DNA of 64,000 bases from Enoplolaimus lenunculus (GCA_030248215.1 JASANG010001941.1:124001-188000), one strand, 5' to 3'; positions 50,490 through 63,182 are shown, numbered from the stretch's first letter. Made by a program: numbers and translations. Notes: a model not told the origin generated them from the letters alone.

Positions 50490-52553
50490 ATGACCGAAAC
50501 AGTTGCTCAGGATATTGACAGCGGTGGACGATTTTGTACTTCTAAGCCTCGTACGTTGCAAGTACAAAGTCCGTTTAATAGGTTGTTCACTACACCTTTG
50601 ATTCGAGTAAGTTGCCGAGGTATTTGTTTTAATGAAGTGTGATGCTTGAAATTAGAATATTTTATTGAAGGGTTAAGAGTTTCACACTTTTGTATCAAAG
50701 TCTCTAGTTTCAGTTTCTCTTCTATTGTTAATGTCAGGGTGCGTCCGAATCGCAAAAAACCGGATCCGGATAGTGATTTTCTTACCGGAACCGGATGTTA
50801 ACCGGATAGTATGTTTATAAAATAAATAAAATTTAGCACGTTAATGCGTCAGTAAAATTATCGCTTCATTTCTTGCTTTTAGATGGTTAGTTCTATGAGA
50901 CAACTAAAATGCGTACACTGAAATAAATACAGTTGTTAAAAATGTCAATTTTTGTATTTTATTTTCTCAGTACTTCTGTATACTTACATGTGATGGGACT
51001 GAATACATGACATCTCACAACATAGTTTGCAATAATTTGAAATTTACGAAATCATCTCCAAAATCCGGTAGGTTTATACCGGAACCGGATGCTGGTTTTT
51101 TGCCGGATAGTAAACCGGAGCCGGATATTCGGTCGCACCCTAGGTAATGTATACAGGCCTATGCTTATTTCTGCTTATCTTTTAGTTGGCTTAGTTGTTG
51201 AATTAGGTTTAGGTTTAAATTTATATTTATAAGTGTATTTTACGTACCTGACGGCTATTTTATATTATTTTTTATGTAAGTCGTGTTAACGTGGTTTAGC
51301 GTTTTGTTTTTAGCATTGCGATATGCCAGATATGATGCGTGACGATGTGCTTGATCTTTGCCTTGCATCTTGTGACCGCCACAGCAATAACCAGGTAAAT
51401 AGTTGTATAGAAATCGGTTAAATTTGAATTTTGTGATATGGTGTTCACGAAGGTGCCAAACGGAGCGGGATTATATCGAAATCGAAAGTGCAATCGGGAC
51501 AGCGATGTTATTAGTACTTCAAAGACATACAATGCGGAAAAAATTGTGCGAAATCAAACGTCACCAATGACCAAGCGTAAACGTTCTAAGCTCCAGTTCA
51601 TATTCCGATTAAACTTTTAATCCTAAACGGGATAGAAACGTGTATTAATTGAACAGGAATTATAACCCGAATTTCCGTTTGCACCCTATTGTTCACAGTG
51701 AAAAACTTAATTTCATAAGCCTATGTATAGAACAGGGTCGGAACAGTGGTACAAGCATATTCGTTAGCCGAAACCTAAGCCTAAGCGTAAGGATTAGCCT
51801 ATTCCTAAGCCTAAGCCTAGGGAAAAAAGTTAGTCTAAAGCTTAACTTGACACTATTACAGCCCTGCAGGAAAACTTTCTGTCCCTGTTGTATACATGGA
51901 CCATTTCATAATAGGATTTTAATACGATTACATACTGGCAATACTGGTTTTAAGTTGAAGAAATTTAGAATAGGTCAAATACTGTGTTTTACAAAATGAT
52001 TATTTTATATTATAGGAAGCAGCACGCGTGGTTAAAGAAGCGCTTGATGAAAAGTACGGGGGTTCGTGGCATGTTGTAGTCGGTAAGTACATGATTTAAA
52101 ACCCTAAATTAGACAATTTATTATGAATGCACGTTTTTGTAGTCAAGATGATGATGATATTCAATTTATACCAATCAATTTTTCCATGGTTATATATGTA
52201 CCAGTAGGCTCCTACTTGTATGTAGTGTGTAAACAGGAAGTGTTTGGATATCAGGCACCGGTTCCTCGGTCAAAAAGCCGGCATCCGTGTCCGGTTTCAG
52301 CATCCTTTATAAATATACCGGATATAGGGTATCTGATGATGTGGTCCCCTATGTCATTATTGCTGTTTGATTGTGCAAATACTAGACATTTTAGTACGAC
52401 AGCATAACCAGGCAAGTCACGGAGCATAACTAACGTAACGTTACTATTGTTTCCGGTGAACGATTTGGCTTAGAAATCACTCATGATCTCAGTTCGCTAT
52501 TGTATGCTTTTTATGGAAATAATTTAGCATTTTGTGTGTGGAAGTGCAATTAA
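50490..52553 (+). CDS. dnal4: Dynein light chain 4 (DNAL4-like, LC8 family), 120 aa
   Basis: Exons 50490-50606, 51314-51394, 52016-52082 and 52456-52553, 363 nt in frame. Protein: an N tail of about 30 residues, then LFTTPLIRHCDMPDMMRDDV, CLASCDRHSNN, AARVVKEALDEKYGGSWHVVVG, ERFGLEITHDLSSLLYAFYG and NNLAFCVWKCN. This aligns with DNAL4 throughout, including the CVWKC ending that separates DNAL4 from DYNLL1/2. LC8-type chains dimerise and dock on dynein intermediate chains; DNAL4 is classed as axonemal, so a role outside motile cilia is likely if the organism is a nematode. The last exon is preceded by TTTCCG, not an AG. The next AG (52472) would keep the frame but remove GERFGL, which is conserved. 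An AG lies 12 nt before the ATG. Confidence 0.92.
50735..51143. mobile_element. hAT-like MITE with CCGGATA hexamers in DNAL4 intron 1
   Basis: CAGGGTGCGTCCGAATCGCA to GGATATTCGGTCGCACCCTA; near-duplicate flanks TTAATGT and GGTAATGT. Arms with ACCGGATCCGGATAG and CCGGAGCCGGAT. Confidence 0.78.
51720..51902. mobile_element. Family A MITE in DNAL4 intron 2
   Basis: CCTATGTATAGAACAGGGTC to CTGTCCCTGTTGTATACATGG; AAGCCTAAGCGTAAGG and CCTAAGCCTAAGCC. Confidence 0.8.
52245..52340. mobile_element. Family C fragment in DNAL4 intron 3
   Basis: GATATCAGGCACCGGTTCC, AAGCCGGCATCCGTGTCCGG and TACCGGATATAGG; no clean ends. Confidence 0.45.
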
Positions 52554-53779
52554 GGCTGTACAGTACTGGCTATTCGCTAGACCGATCTCGTCATGTTAGG
52601 TGTGTGTTATACAACAGGTGCCCTAGGGTTTAATCCGGTAGATATGATAAGTGAAGGCTTTTCAGAAAGCACCGGAGATACAAACAAATGAGGCCTGAAA
52701 AAAAAATTTTAAAATGTTTTGCAAATTTTAAGTTTTTTATGTTTTTCCGATCTTTGGTTAAAGTTTCTATTTCGAAGTGTAGAGGTGAGGCTGTTTGTTG
52801 TCTTAGTTTTATAAGCATAATTTTAAACCAGAGGGATTTTTGATGGCATAGCTGAACATAGTGGCTTTAGCCGAGTGATTTAGACAATCGCTACTCCGCC
52901 ACTAGCGAAACGCCAGCAGTATACGGTAGGTGTTGATAAGTTTAAAATTACGTTCGTTTGTTTTTAGTGTTTATTGTGTAATATAATTTTTTCTAGTGTT
53001 ATGAATTTCGTTCATTTTCCTTGTTTTAAACTTATTTTCAGTATGTTTGGTGGTATCAAACCGGATGTAACCGATTTTGCGATGAAATTCATATGTAACA
53101 TTGTGCAAACTTTGTGTCATACGAACATAACTTTTCAAAATTATGAACGAAGTTTTTTGGAAGCAAGCCAAGCTTCCTGTTAAACAATAGCAGTGCGACT
53201 TTTTGACATCACGGAGCATTTATGTTAGGACTGCGTTATACTTTAGTGTGTCGTATTTTTAAGTAAATGCGGCGGTGAGCGGCACCGAGCAGCGACCGAA
53301 AGAGCTAAGTAAAGGGCAACATATAAGCCATTTAAGTATCTGATTTATTTTTTTACAAAAGCTTCTATACTGTGTTGATATGATTCACTGCCAGTTCTTC
53401 GGTGACTGTTTTACATATTTTTTGTGATCTCAGTGTACATAACGTATAGTTTTTACAGTGTTATTTTAGCAGTACAGTTTAACTAATTATCTGTAAGATG
53501 TGAAACCATTTTTTTCTGGTAAATGGTATATTAAATTTGGATTGCTAATCGCGCCCTGTATGTGAAATAGATTCCCGAACAATGTCCAAAACCAGGCGGT
53601 TATATGGTCTTCAGCTTCAATTCACAGGTTTTAGTCTTGAGCTGCTCAAATTTATTACTGCTCATTGCGCTGTCCCTGAATTAGTTTTAGTCGTTTGTTT
53701 AAGCCTTTAGCCATCGGTTAGACTTCCGCTTCGATTTTGTTCTTGCTGTGCGTTACGCGTGCGTTCTTTCGATATTAAT

Positions 53780-53938
53780 AGGCTGGGATGCCAAATTGAC
53801 TCTCCAAAATAGGCTTTTCCTGACTACACAAACTTAGTCAAAGTTTGACACCACCAGAGTCAAATTTTGTCTCAGTTTGTGTAGTCAGAAAAATCCTATT
53901 TCGGAGAGAGTCAATTTGATTCATCATTTCTTGCAGTG
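53780..53938. mobile_element. Family S MITE, left end eroded
   Basis: GACTCTCCAAAATAGGCTTTTCC inverted at the right as GGAGAGAGTCAATTTGA, then TTGCAGTG and TA. Confidence 0.72.
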
Positions 53939-54249
53939 TAGTAGGTCCATGTCCGCCAAACAACTTTTACAGATGGCTACTGTAAAATATTTCAATTCCT
54001 CCAATGTTCTATACTTGTAATATTTTTGCATTGCGATTGTATGTTTATCGCTGTAGTTTTAATATAAAAATTGAGTAAATTTTTGTGTGCGAAATTAACG
54101 ATATTCTTGTCTATCATGTGCAACAAGAGCTGCATGGAACCCGCGGCTAACGTGGGTAAGAAAATTTTGACGAGGGTATATCCGCTTGTAAACAATTTCA
54201 AAGTGCGTTTACGGACATCTATATATAGAAATTCGTAGTCAGTACAAAT

Positions 54250-55095
54250 TATTAATGAGGATGTTCTAAATAGTTTCTTTAACCAGACTATCTTTACATA
54301 TATCACGCTGGAACAAAAAGAAAGAGCTATCGATGACAGGAGGCGAAGTGCGTACAGCGATGGAATGTTTTCGTGCGAATAAGTCACGCGGTATTGGCGG
54401 CATTCCCATAGAGCTTTGCTGGCATTTTTGTAACGATTCAGCGTCTGCTATGCAAATTATATAACTTTATATATTGGTCTATGAACCTTAGTAGCTATGA
54501 TGGGTTGATCACTGTATTATATAAAGGGTGGGTATAAACAAGTCTCGAAAACTGGGGCCCATTGCTAAATGTAAATTATAAATTTTTACAAAAGTTTATG
54601 CAAAACATTTAGAAACACTTATGTCAACAATAATGCATGGTAATCAGTCAAGTCTAGTATCTGGACGAGTGATTTGGGATAATTTGAATCGCGTATAAGA
54701 AGCGTTATTAACTGCGCAGAGCTTTTAAACCGAAGCAATCGTTTTGTCTCTTGATAATAAAGCAGTTTTTGACTTACTAGAATGGAATTTTGTTTTCAAA
54801 ACATACAAAACAATGAACATGGTACAAATTTTCGACGGGTGTTGAATTGTATATGCAAAATGCATTCTGGATGTTCTGTGATTGTTAACAGTCGTGTGTC
54901 AATGCCATTTAATGTGCTTCGCGGAGTTCGGCAACGATGCCCGATCGCAGTTAATTTATGCGGTTTCATCTGAGGTTGTAGCTCATTTTATAAGAATCGC
55001 GAAAATGTCTGGGATATCTCTATATCGTGTGAACACCAGTATTACTAAATATGCAAATGATACTAGTCTTTTCGCTAATGGGTAAAAGAATTTTG
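54250..55095 (+). mobile_element. Decayed LINE reverse-transcriptase fragment
   Basis: Plus-strand translations give FRANKSRGIGGIPIEL, GLITVLYKG-like, NWGPIA, LDNKAVFDLLEW-like, GVRQRCPIAVNLCGFI and TKYANDTSLF, the order of RT motifs in L1/Tx1-type elements (the expected YADD reads YAND). Several stops and frame changes separate the pieces. Neither endonuclease nor 3' tail seen. Confidence 0.75.
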
Positions 55096-56532
55096 AAAAA
55101 ATATAATTTCAGCGAGAAAGTTCAGTTGGCAAGCATACCCGTGGGTAAAAACTCGAGTTCAAATGCTTCCACAGGTGCAAGAACGTTACTGGATGATTTG
55201 TCTAGTGAAAACAACAGGATAATCAAATGACTGTTTGATAACACATTATGATGAGAAAACGTACTGTACACATGGGCCATGGTATTCCGGTTTGATTTGG
55301 AAACCATTTGTATCGCGTACTTTTCAGTACCGTAGGACTGTTGGGGCGAGAATAGACAGCTCTACACACCTGCGTTCGCCCCTGAAGAGCCACCGTACCT
55401 TTAGGTAAGTGCCGTTCAATTTAGTTCACTGTTGCCTTATACATAAATAGCTACTTGCAAGCTATGAATTCATAGCACATTGCCAGTATTTTCGCCACGC
55501 ATCAATTTATGGAACCCGATGTTAGGGGCCTCGAAAATTGAAAGTTTGATTCCAGCGCTTCCGACCGGCTCGCGTTTGAGCACGAAGGTACGAAACAAAC
55601 TGGAATTTAATTGCACAATTATCTTTTGCATGGAGCACATTGGGAGACTGGCCCTGTAACAATAAGAAGCATTCCGTTCACAAAAACACTGTGTTCTTAG
55701 CTAGAACTTCATTTCGGAAGGGTATGAGAATCAAGCTGGGTATTCTAAATGCATGTGAACATGAGTTTTACTGGTCTTTCCAGAAATGTAGGAGAGCGAT
55801 GTATCCCGCTATTTCTCCCGCTGGTGGATGCAAGAGGGGTGCAGGGTTCAAAACCAAGATTTAATATAAGTGTTTAGCATTGAAATGGCGTTTGGCTTCT
55901 CTATCGCGAGTGCTTCTACTAGCGTGCGGCCCTCCATTTCAGAATTCCTGGATCCGCCACTGATTCCTCTCTAGTAAACCAGCTTTCTTGATTGGAGCAT
56001 GAGAAAACAAAATTTCTCACGGTTTCAGCGATGTTTTGTTAATATTTCGCGAGTAATTTACTGAGGCTGTTATAAGATTGTTTTATTTTTTCGTTTTTCA
56101 CATCCTCTGAAAAACGAAAAAAAACGAAAAAATAGTCATTTAGCACGGAAATTAATGAAGTGTTTCTGTGTCTCAACTCGCTGTTACTTGCGCATATAAT
56201 ATAAATTATGCCATGCCCGTATTCTAAAAGGTCTATAGTACCCACTTCCGATTAGTTTGTTTTTAGTAACTTCGAAGTATATTTTTCGCATTTCAATTGT
56301 GCTACCTATGTTCAAATTTTGCAATCTATTATCCACAGTTGTACATCGGCTTTATAGTTAGAGTATTTTTAGCACCCAATATGTGACAAAGTTATAAATG
56401 TTATACCAAAAATAGTGTTAATCTAGTCTATATCGCAACGCAGCTTTAAATACTGATCCGAAATGCTTTAATAACAAGCTTTAACAGAAATGTCACCTGG
56501 CGTATAAAATATAATTGGCGTACGCAGCTAAT

Positions 56533-59500
56533 ATGTCATCTGAAACTGTTAGCGATACTAAATCCTCGACAAGTACTCCTGTAAGGAGTTCAGCTAATTT
56601 AGGCGCTAGACCTAGAATACGGCCAGCTGGCAATGATTCTAGCGGAACGGCACGCTCGGTGTTAAGAAATGGTGTTAATACAACAAATGTGGGAGCATAT
56701 GAAAATAAATCTGTAGGCGAAGGGTGGAATGGTGTGGGCGACGACGGTGTTAATAGGATTAATGCAAGCTTGGAGTCGGAGTCATTGACGGACCGGGTCA
56801 GAGAAAATTGTGGATCTGTGGCATCACAGCAAGCAAAGGAACGGCTGGAAAATAATGGTCCTTGTAATTTGTCTGGGGCAACCGCTGAGACTTGTATGGC
56901 GCCTGAGGGAAAAGGTCGGTGTCGTAGGATCGACATAACACCATCGCTTGAAGAAGTTCGATCTCATATTGCAAATGCGAACGCGGATACGATTGAAAAG
57001 CAACGTGAAGTCGCACAACGGCTCATGACACTGAAAGAAATTGGACTCGAAGATACACATAGAGAGCTCGAGCAGAGTATGGAAGGTAAGTGTGTTTAAT
57101 AAATGAGACATTTAGTAGTTTGTTTCTAAGGCCCATATTCTCAAATGCGTATAGCACCTGAGCGACAGGTCTTCAAACTGACGAACATCTGCAGATGATG
57201 ATCTCAAAATTGGTACAGAAGTAGGGCAAATCAAACGCGAACTATCCAAAGTTACAAGACCTATCACCATCTGGTGATGAGTGCTACTCACATTTGAGAA
57301 TATGGGCTTAGGTACATAAATATTTGTATCTCTATACATAGCTATCTGTTTGTATATTGGTGTAAAATGATTAATTATATCCGTTGTATGGACAATGAAA
57401 AAATTTTTGGGGTTAGCGTTTAGCGTGATACTAAAACAACATTATGCGTGCTATTAACTTTAATAATTGATACGAAAAAACTGTAAACTCACCTCAAAGT
57501 TGTAGCTTTAGTGTTACTCTATAGTTCTTTTTGATTACATTATTTTGATGTTATCCCGTACCGTTCAGATCGTTTGTATAAATCTTTTGTATTCATTGGT
57601 GGAATATTGTGATGTGTATGTTGTATTTTAGAAATTAAACAAGTTGACATTCAAATGAATCGATTAACGTCTGCGTTAGAACGCATTGAAAAACATAATT
57701 CAGATGTAAACGATCGTATGCAAACGCTGCTTGAGAATACACGGCGACAACGACAACAAAGGCAGGATGCGTTGTTAAAAGTAAGTAGTCTTTTTAATAC
57801 CCGAACTCTCCAGCAAGACGAAATGTTGGCTTAGTTTCAGCTAATTCTTGTGCATGTAGTTTCATGTCAACGAATAATACGACCGATTGATTCTCAACGA
57901 CAATAAACATTGGTGTACGTACCATATTTAATAGTTGTGTTATAAATACTGTATGTCTTTGTGTAGTAGTATGTCGTCAACCGATGTGTAGTAGTATGTC
58001 AACGGACATATGTCTTTCTATGTATTGAAATTAGTGGTAGCAAAAGTGGATCATGACAAGAGTGTGCAACTCTTGAGGTCCCGAATGGTACAAAATGTAC
58101 CAATGAAGGGGGGATCGCTATCACATGAATACTCCTAAATTAAACTGTAAGGGGACCATGTTTGACGCTGCATACATAAAGTGCCAAGGTTTGCACTGGT
58201 TGTACTCCTCTCTAAATAAAGGAGGGTAAGGCAATAACACAACGCGTGCCGGGTACATTTTTTCTACACAGAATGTACCCAGTTGCATACTCTTGCTGAA
58301 GTATGCAGCATCCACTCTTGGTGATAGGCACAGGATATCCGGATAAGGACTTCGATATTTCGAAATTCACATGTTAGCTGTTTTTAGTTTATATACAATA
58401 TTTTTATTTTACTCAATTTAACACATTGGATATGCTCAGTCAGAGTCATCGTTTTACTGAATCTAAGAGCCAGAAGCATTGAAACACCTTTCGTTGCGGG
58501 GTTTTCGGGTATGTAAGTGAAAAGCACAATCGTTCGATCTTTGATCGGTATGTATGTCGAGCATCGCTCAAGAAAGTCCAATTTTACCGCATTTGGTATA
58601 AAAATATTCTTTTAGTACACAGAGAGAAGCTTCGGTTATATACCGAACGACACTCTTATATTTGTAATATACCGGAACTGGTAGTACAGTGAACGTGTAA
58701 TTGCGCATTTTATTGCTTAGAATGTAATCATATAACAGTTTTTGCAGTACAAAATTATACATATTTGCAATTTTGTGACTAAAAGTTAATTGACATTTTA
58801 TATTTTTTTCAGCGTGAACAAGAATACAAGCTAGAACAATTGCAGTTTGATTCACGACTTTCTTCACTTTTATCAGCTAGTCGTGCCATCCGTGAAGGTA
58901 AGTCATTTGGTTAGCATATAATTATAACTAGCAGCCGTAGTTGCATCTATGTGTAACTTTTTGTACTGTGGTTAAACGCTTTTACTTTACATATTGTAAT
59001 ATCTCAAGCTGTGGGCACAATTTGAAAGAATTTGTTTGATAGCACATGTGTTTCGTGATATAATATATGTAGAAGAACGATCAATTATATATTTTCAAAA
59101 TCAATGTTTGCTACTGCGCTGGTGCGGTGCCCAAAATCGCGTATGTGACACGTTTCAGCTGTAATAATTTAGATTGGATGAATCGCATGATACATATTTT
59201 TTAGGCAAGACACAAGTAGCACTGCCGGAATTGAACACTTCCCCGATCGCTAATGATAACAGCGACAACACTGGAGAAAGTAGAGTCGTGTTAAATACCA
59301 ATGCTTATTGTACAACGAACAACAACCCTGCTTATTGGTATTCACCTGTTGCGGCTGAAATCAGTTCTGAAACTGCGTTACGCTCAGCGGAAAGTGCAGG
59401 TGTCACTGCGGATGGTACAGATACAATTAACGGTGAAATAGAAGAATCAACAGGGTTGCTAAAACAGGAAAACATTGCTGGTAACGAATTGGAGAATTGT

Positions 59501-59566
59501 GAGGTAATGGTGTCGGGTAATGAGGAAAGCAAAGGTGGCGCTGGTGATAATAGCGAACTTGAGTAG
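56533..59566 (+). CDS. Coiled-coil protein with a bublin-like (BBLN/UPF0184) core, 382 aa
   Basis: Exons 56533-57085, 57632-57780, 58813-58897, 59205-59566; 1149 nt in frame with GT..TTTTAG/TTTCAG junctions. Residues 1-130 are Ser/Thr/Gly/Asn-rich and look disordered. Residues about 138-265 form one long predicted helix: SLEEVRSHIANANADTIEK, then DIQMNRLTSALERIEKHN, SDVNDRMQTLLENTRRQRQQ and EYKLEQLQFDSRLSSLLSASRAIRE. The LExxNxxxxxRxQxLLExxRxxR pattern matches the single coiled coil of bublin (about 83 aa in human), an intermediate-filament-associated protein. The C-terminal 120 residues are again acidic and disordered. The N and C tails are not in the small bublin proteins, so this may be a lengthened homologue or an unrelated coiled coil with chance likeness. 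The start ATG has an AG 5 nt upstream. Confidence 0.7.
57131..57307. mobile_element. Family G MITE, copy 2
   Basis: GCCCATATTCTCAAATGCGT and inverted GCCCATATTCTCAAATGTGA; in intron 1 of the bublin-like gene, 46 nt after the donor. Confidence 0.85.
58055..58321. mobile_element. Putative MITE with CAAGAGTGTGCAACT ends
   Basis: The left CAAGAGTGTGCAACTCTTGA region and the right side (complement CAAGAGTATGCAACTGGGTA, with a second CAAGAGTG at the border) are inverted. A related piece, GAGTTGCACACTCTTG, lies at 4110-4130. Confidence 0.5.
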
Positions 59567-60135
59567 AGCGATATCAAGGTGCGAAATACGTACGGTTCTT
59601 GTGTTCTAAAGGTAATTTAGGATTTTCTTTGTTCAGAATGGGTGACTGTATAGTTTTTCACATTCAAGTTTTTGTTCAAAATTTTTCGTTGGTGTCAAAG
59701 GGTAGAAAAGAGTGGAATTTTTCAAGAGGAAAACGGATCAGTTGCGATCTTTCGTTTTAGTTGCAATAAGAAATCAGGGGGCCTTGAATAATTTGTATAT
59801 TGGTACCGTCGTAATCGAAGTGAAATATGCATTATATGCATATATTTACACACGTATATTGTATATAATTATATTTATATGTTTCTGATCTTAGTCATAT
59901 GTGCAGCCAACATTTTATTAATATTAATAGATTTAATATGGGATTTAGGTTTTTGTATTGTGTTTATTAAACTGAAATTAGTTCTGTAATGTTGGTAAAA
60001 AAGCGGTTGTGCTTTTATTATAGTTTTGAGTAGAAATAATACCAAAGCTAGGCCAGTAACATAAAGATATTTCTGAGGCTTGAAAAACATATACCGATAG
60101 TGTTTTGCTTTAGGGGATATAAATTTACTGGAACC

Positions 60136-60345
60136 ACGGTGCGACCATATGCCAAAAAAAGCGGAGCCGGATCTACGTCATTTCAAACTATACTCACTGT
60201 GATGTACTGTTATTTTGCTCATAAATAACATGTGAAACAGAGGTATGGCATAATTTTCATGGATAAATATCCGGCAACTTATAATACTAAAGCCAAAAGG
60301 TGTCGAATTTTACCGGAATCGAAATTGGATTTCAGGTCGCACCCT
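60136..60345. mobile_element. Family C element, eroded
   Basis: CACGGTGCGACCATATGCC to GATTTCAGGTCGCACCCTT, with CCGGATCT and TACCGGAATCG words. Confidence 0.6.
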
Positions 60346-60764
60346 TAACGAAATCCATCCTGTTAGTGAATTTTTTAGCGGAACCGGATGTTAAATCGGA
60401 TGTAGCATTTAAATGTTGTGCACAGTTTGATTGAAGTGTTTGATTAGCGCATAAGTAAATATTTACTGAATTAAAATTAGTTGTTCGTTTAGATTTTTTT
60501 TAGTTTGCTTCAGTTTGAAAATTTAAACTTCTTCACTCACATGGAAGAACAATCATAGCAAAATGTATACAGATTTAGCTTTATATTCGGTTGCTGTTTG
60601 GTTACGCTTATCGGTTTAACATTTTGCTTTAACCTGTAGTTTTTGTACGCTATTTTGAACTTTTCAGCGCTTTTTGTGTATTGTGAATTCGTTATTATCA
60701 CGCATGCAAAACATTTCAAACGCTATAATTTAGCTGCGCTTAGGCTTAGGAATATGCTTAATAC

Positions 60765-61088
60765 CAGGGTGCAAAGCGGAACAGAATGATACCAGAATCG
60801 GAATCGGAACAGAAAATTTATACTGGAATCGGAACTACAACGTTTGTGACTATGCGTATAAATTGTACAAACAAAAAGTCGCATGAACAAAATTGGCAGT
60901 TTTTTGGCTCTATATAGCTAAACAACACTTATCTTGAACAATTTAATAGACAAATGATGCAGAATACAAGTAGTCCTAAAATTAAAATGTGGAAATTCCG
61001 ATTCTGATTAATTGTGCAATCGGAATCGATACCAGAACTCATTTTGAATTGGAATTCTAATTGGAATCGGAATTCCGATTGCACCCTG
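60765..61088. mobile_element. hAT-like MITE with GGAATC hexamers, inserted in another MITE
   Basis: CAGGGTGCAAAGCGGAACAG to GGAATTCCGATTGCACCCTG with exact 8-bp flanks CTTAATAC. The flanking sequence (CTTAGGCTTAGGAATATGCTTAATAC and CTTAATACGGCTCTAAGAGTAACAGTGGC) is a split family B copy. Confidence 0.88.
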
Positions 61089-61758
61089 CTTAATACGGCT
61101 CTAAGAGTAACAGTGGCTAAAATCACAATAGTAGGTGTATATACGGGCCACATATAGATTTTCGGAAGACACCTTCGGTGAGCGAACAAGATGACGTATT
61201 TTTTCGCATCAATTGAATTCAGTCCCAACACAAAACGTTACTTTGGTTGTCTGGTTTATATATCAGAGATAATTTTGCCAAGAAGTAACTTTATTTTTGA
61301 TTTAGTCCAATGAGGAATTGGCCGGAATTATGTACGTTTATAACAAGTAAGCAGTCAAAACGAGTGCGTTTGTCGCAAGAGAATTCCCCATGGTGCAAAC
61401 CGATGTTGTAGTTCCGTTTTGAAATAGACGCCAGCTCGGAATTGTTTCTCAATTACATTTTGGATCACGACATATACGCGCGTTGTGACAAAATCTTAAA
61501 TTCATTTGTTGATGTCCTGTGAATTCATTTGAATCTGTGTCACTTTTTTCCATAATAAGTTTATAAATTTCCCTCCGGTTATCATTAATATCATGTATAT
61601 TGCATATTTTTCGTTTGTGTTTTTAAAGTGATATAGCACGTGATATTTATGTACGTTCAGACCGGTTGAACTTGTGTTGTGTTTGTCAGTAGTTGTGCCT
61701 GTATTTTAACCTGAATTAAACATTTATCGCCAGTTTGTTACCGATATAGATGAAGAAT

Positions 61759-61847
61759 AAGGCGAGCAAAAAATTAGTCTAAAGCTTAAGCTTACTCTTT
61801 TCTAGTCCCACAGAAAAACGTTCCGCCCCTGATCTTTACATGAACCC
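61759..61847. mobile_element. Family A MITE, half copy
   Basis: GCAAAAAATTAGTCTAAAGC through CACAGAAAAACGTTCCGCCC to CTGATCTTTACATG; the other half is absent. Confidence 0.75.
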
Positions 61848-61979
61848 TTATATTTATCTACAATTGTATAATTGGGCAAAATTTACGGTTCCTACAATGC
61901 GCAAAAAACAGCTGATTCGCCCAAAATTCTGAAGATTGTGGAAGAATTGTTTTTATTTAAAATGGAACAGCAGAATATA

Positions 61980-62662
61980 CTGTAGTGACCCGAATAAGAG
62001 GGGGTCCCCTTTTTGAATCCCAATCAATAGGAGTCCAGGAGTTCGTATCCCTAATAAGAGTTTGTCAGTAAGCGGATGGAGTCCATAAACCATAATTAGA
62101 GTCCATAAATGTCAATTATCCCTAATTATAGCGCATAAATGACTCCATGACCAAATAATTGAGTTTGAAACTTTGAAGCTTACTGTAGTGACCCGAATAA
62201 AAAGGGGGGCTGATATTTATTTGGTCTCTCCAGAGGGTACCCCTTGTTATTCGGTTACGGACTGTTATTTATTTTTAACCCACGCTCCCGCCGCCCTTCG
62301 TTACTGATATATATCCGGTACTGCAATTATCCGTTAAATTAATCGTTTAATTAGGGTTTAGGGACTATCCGCTTACGGATTCTTAGTAGGGATACGGACT
62401 CGTATTGATCCGGACCTCAAAATGGGGACCCCCTCTTATTACCCCAACCCCTCTCATTCGAGTCAATACAGTACTTGAATTTTGAAAGTTCATTCCTAAG
62501 TATAACCTTGCATTATCGCTCATACTATTGAAACAGACAAATAAACGTTTAATTCAACGGACAGTTGCTGTTCCGGATATATTTCAGTAACGAATGGTGG
62601 CGGAGCGTGGGTTATAAGTAAATAACAGTACGTATCCGAATAGTAGGGGGCTACCCTCTGGA
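61980..62662. mobile_element. Family F MITE interrupted by another family F MITE
   Basis: Outer copy begins CTGTAGTGACCCGAATAAGA after TA and resumes at 62472 with ACTTGAATTTTGAAAG, matching the undisturbed copies. Its right end is cut off at the border with a family B fragment. Confidence 0.85.
62183..62471. mobile_element. Inner family F MITE (inverted relative to the outer)
   Basis: CTGTAGTGACCCGAATAAAA to TCTCATTCGAGTCAATACAG, with TA on both sides inside the outer copy. Shorter than the 363-bp reference. Confidence 0.85.
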
Positions 62663-62664
62663 GG

Positions 62665-62772
62665 TTACGATACTAAAAGTAACATTGGTCAAATGACCCT
62701 AAGCTTTAATGGGTAACTTTGCTTAAAATACGCTTTTGTACTTCTGTTATGCCCCTTAAAATATATAATGGC
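62665..62772. mobile_element. Family B MITE, shortened
   Basis: TTACGATACTAAAAGTAACA and GCCCCTTAAAATATATAATGGC; most of the arm is gone. Confidence 0.55.
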
Positions 62773-63182
62773 TGATAAAATGTGGAACTTGCTATTATTA
62801 AACTTTAAATTTCTTCCATTGTATTAACCATAGAGTAGAACCGGAGGTCTGGCTCCGGAAGAAAATCGACCTCCGTCTCTGGTAGAATTATTGGTTGTTG
62901 GATGTCTAATTTAATATTTAATCAAATATTTAAACTTTTGCTAACTAACTCTCCTTTTTCTTTTATTTTAATTATATTACACTTTAATAAACCTACCCAC
63001 CCAACCCCATCAATCCTAAAATACCTTAAATGCCCAAATAAACCAACAAACCCCCCCTCGCCGGCCGGCCGCTAATTGCTTATAACAGAAAAAGCTAAAA
63101 ACATATTCCGAGACCACTATAAAGTACGGTAGTCCCTAATGAGGACGTAAAGACATATTGCACCGTGTTCATAGCATCGCAA

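Larger units (their letters stand above)
52554..56532. other. Intergenic stretch, DNAL4 to the bublin-like gene
   Basis: 4 kb holding the family S MITE and the LINE relic. A Ser-tRNA-like 5' half at 52866-52915 is too incomplete to call. 55100-56500 shows no exon or repeat I can name. Confidence 0.6.

Noticed and set aside
52866-52915. Ser/Leu-tRNA-like start (GTGGCTTTAGCCGAGTG)
   Set aside because: No T arm or closing acceptor stem downstream.
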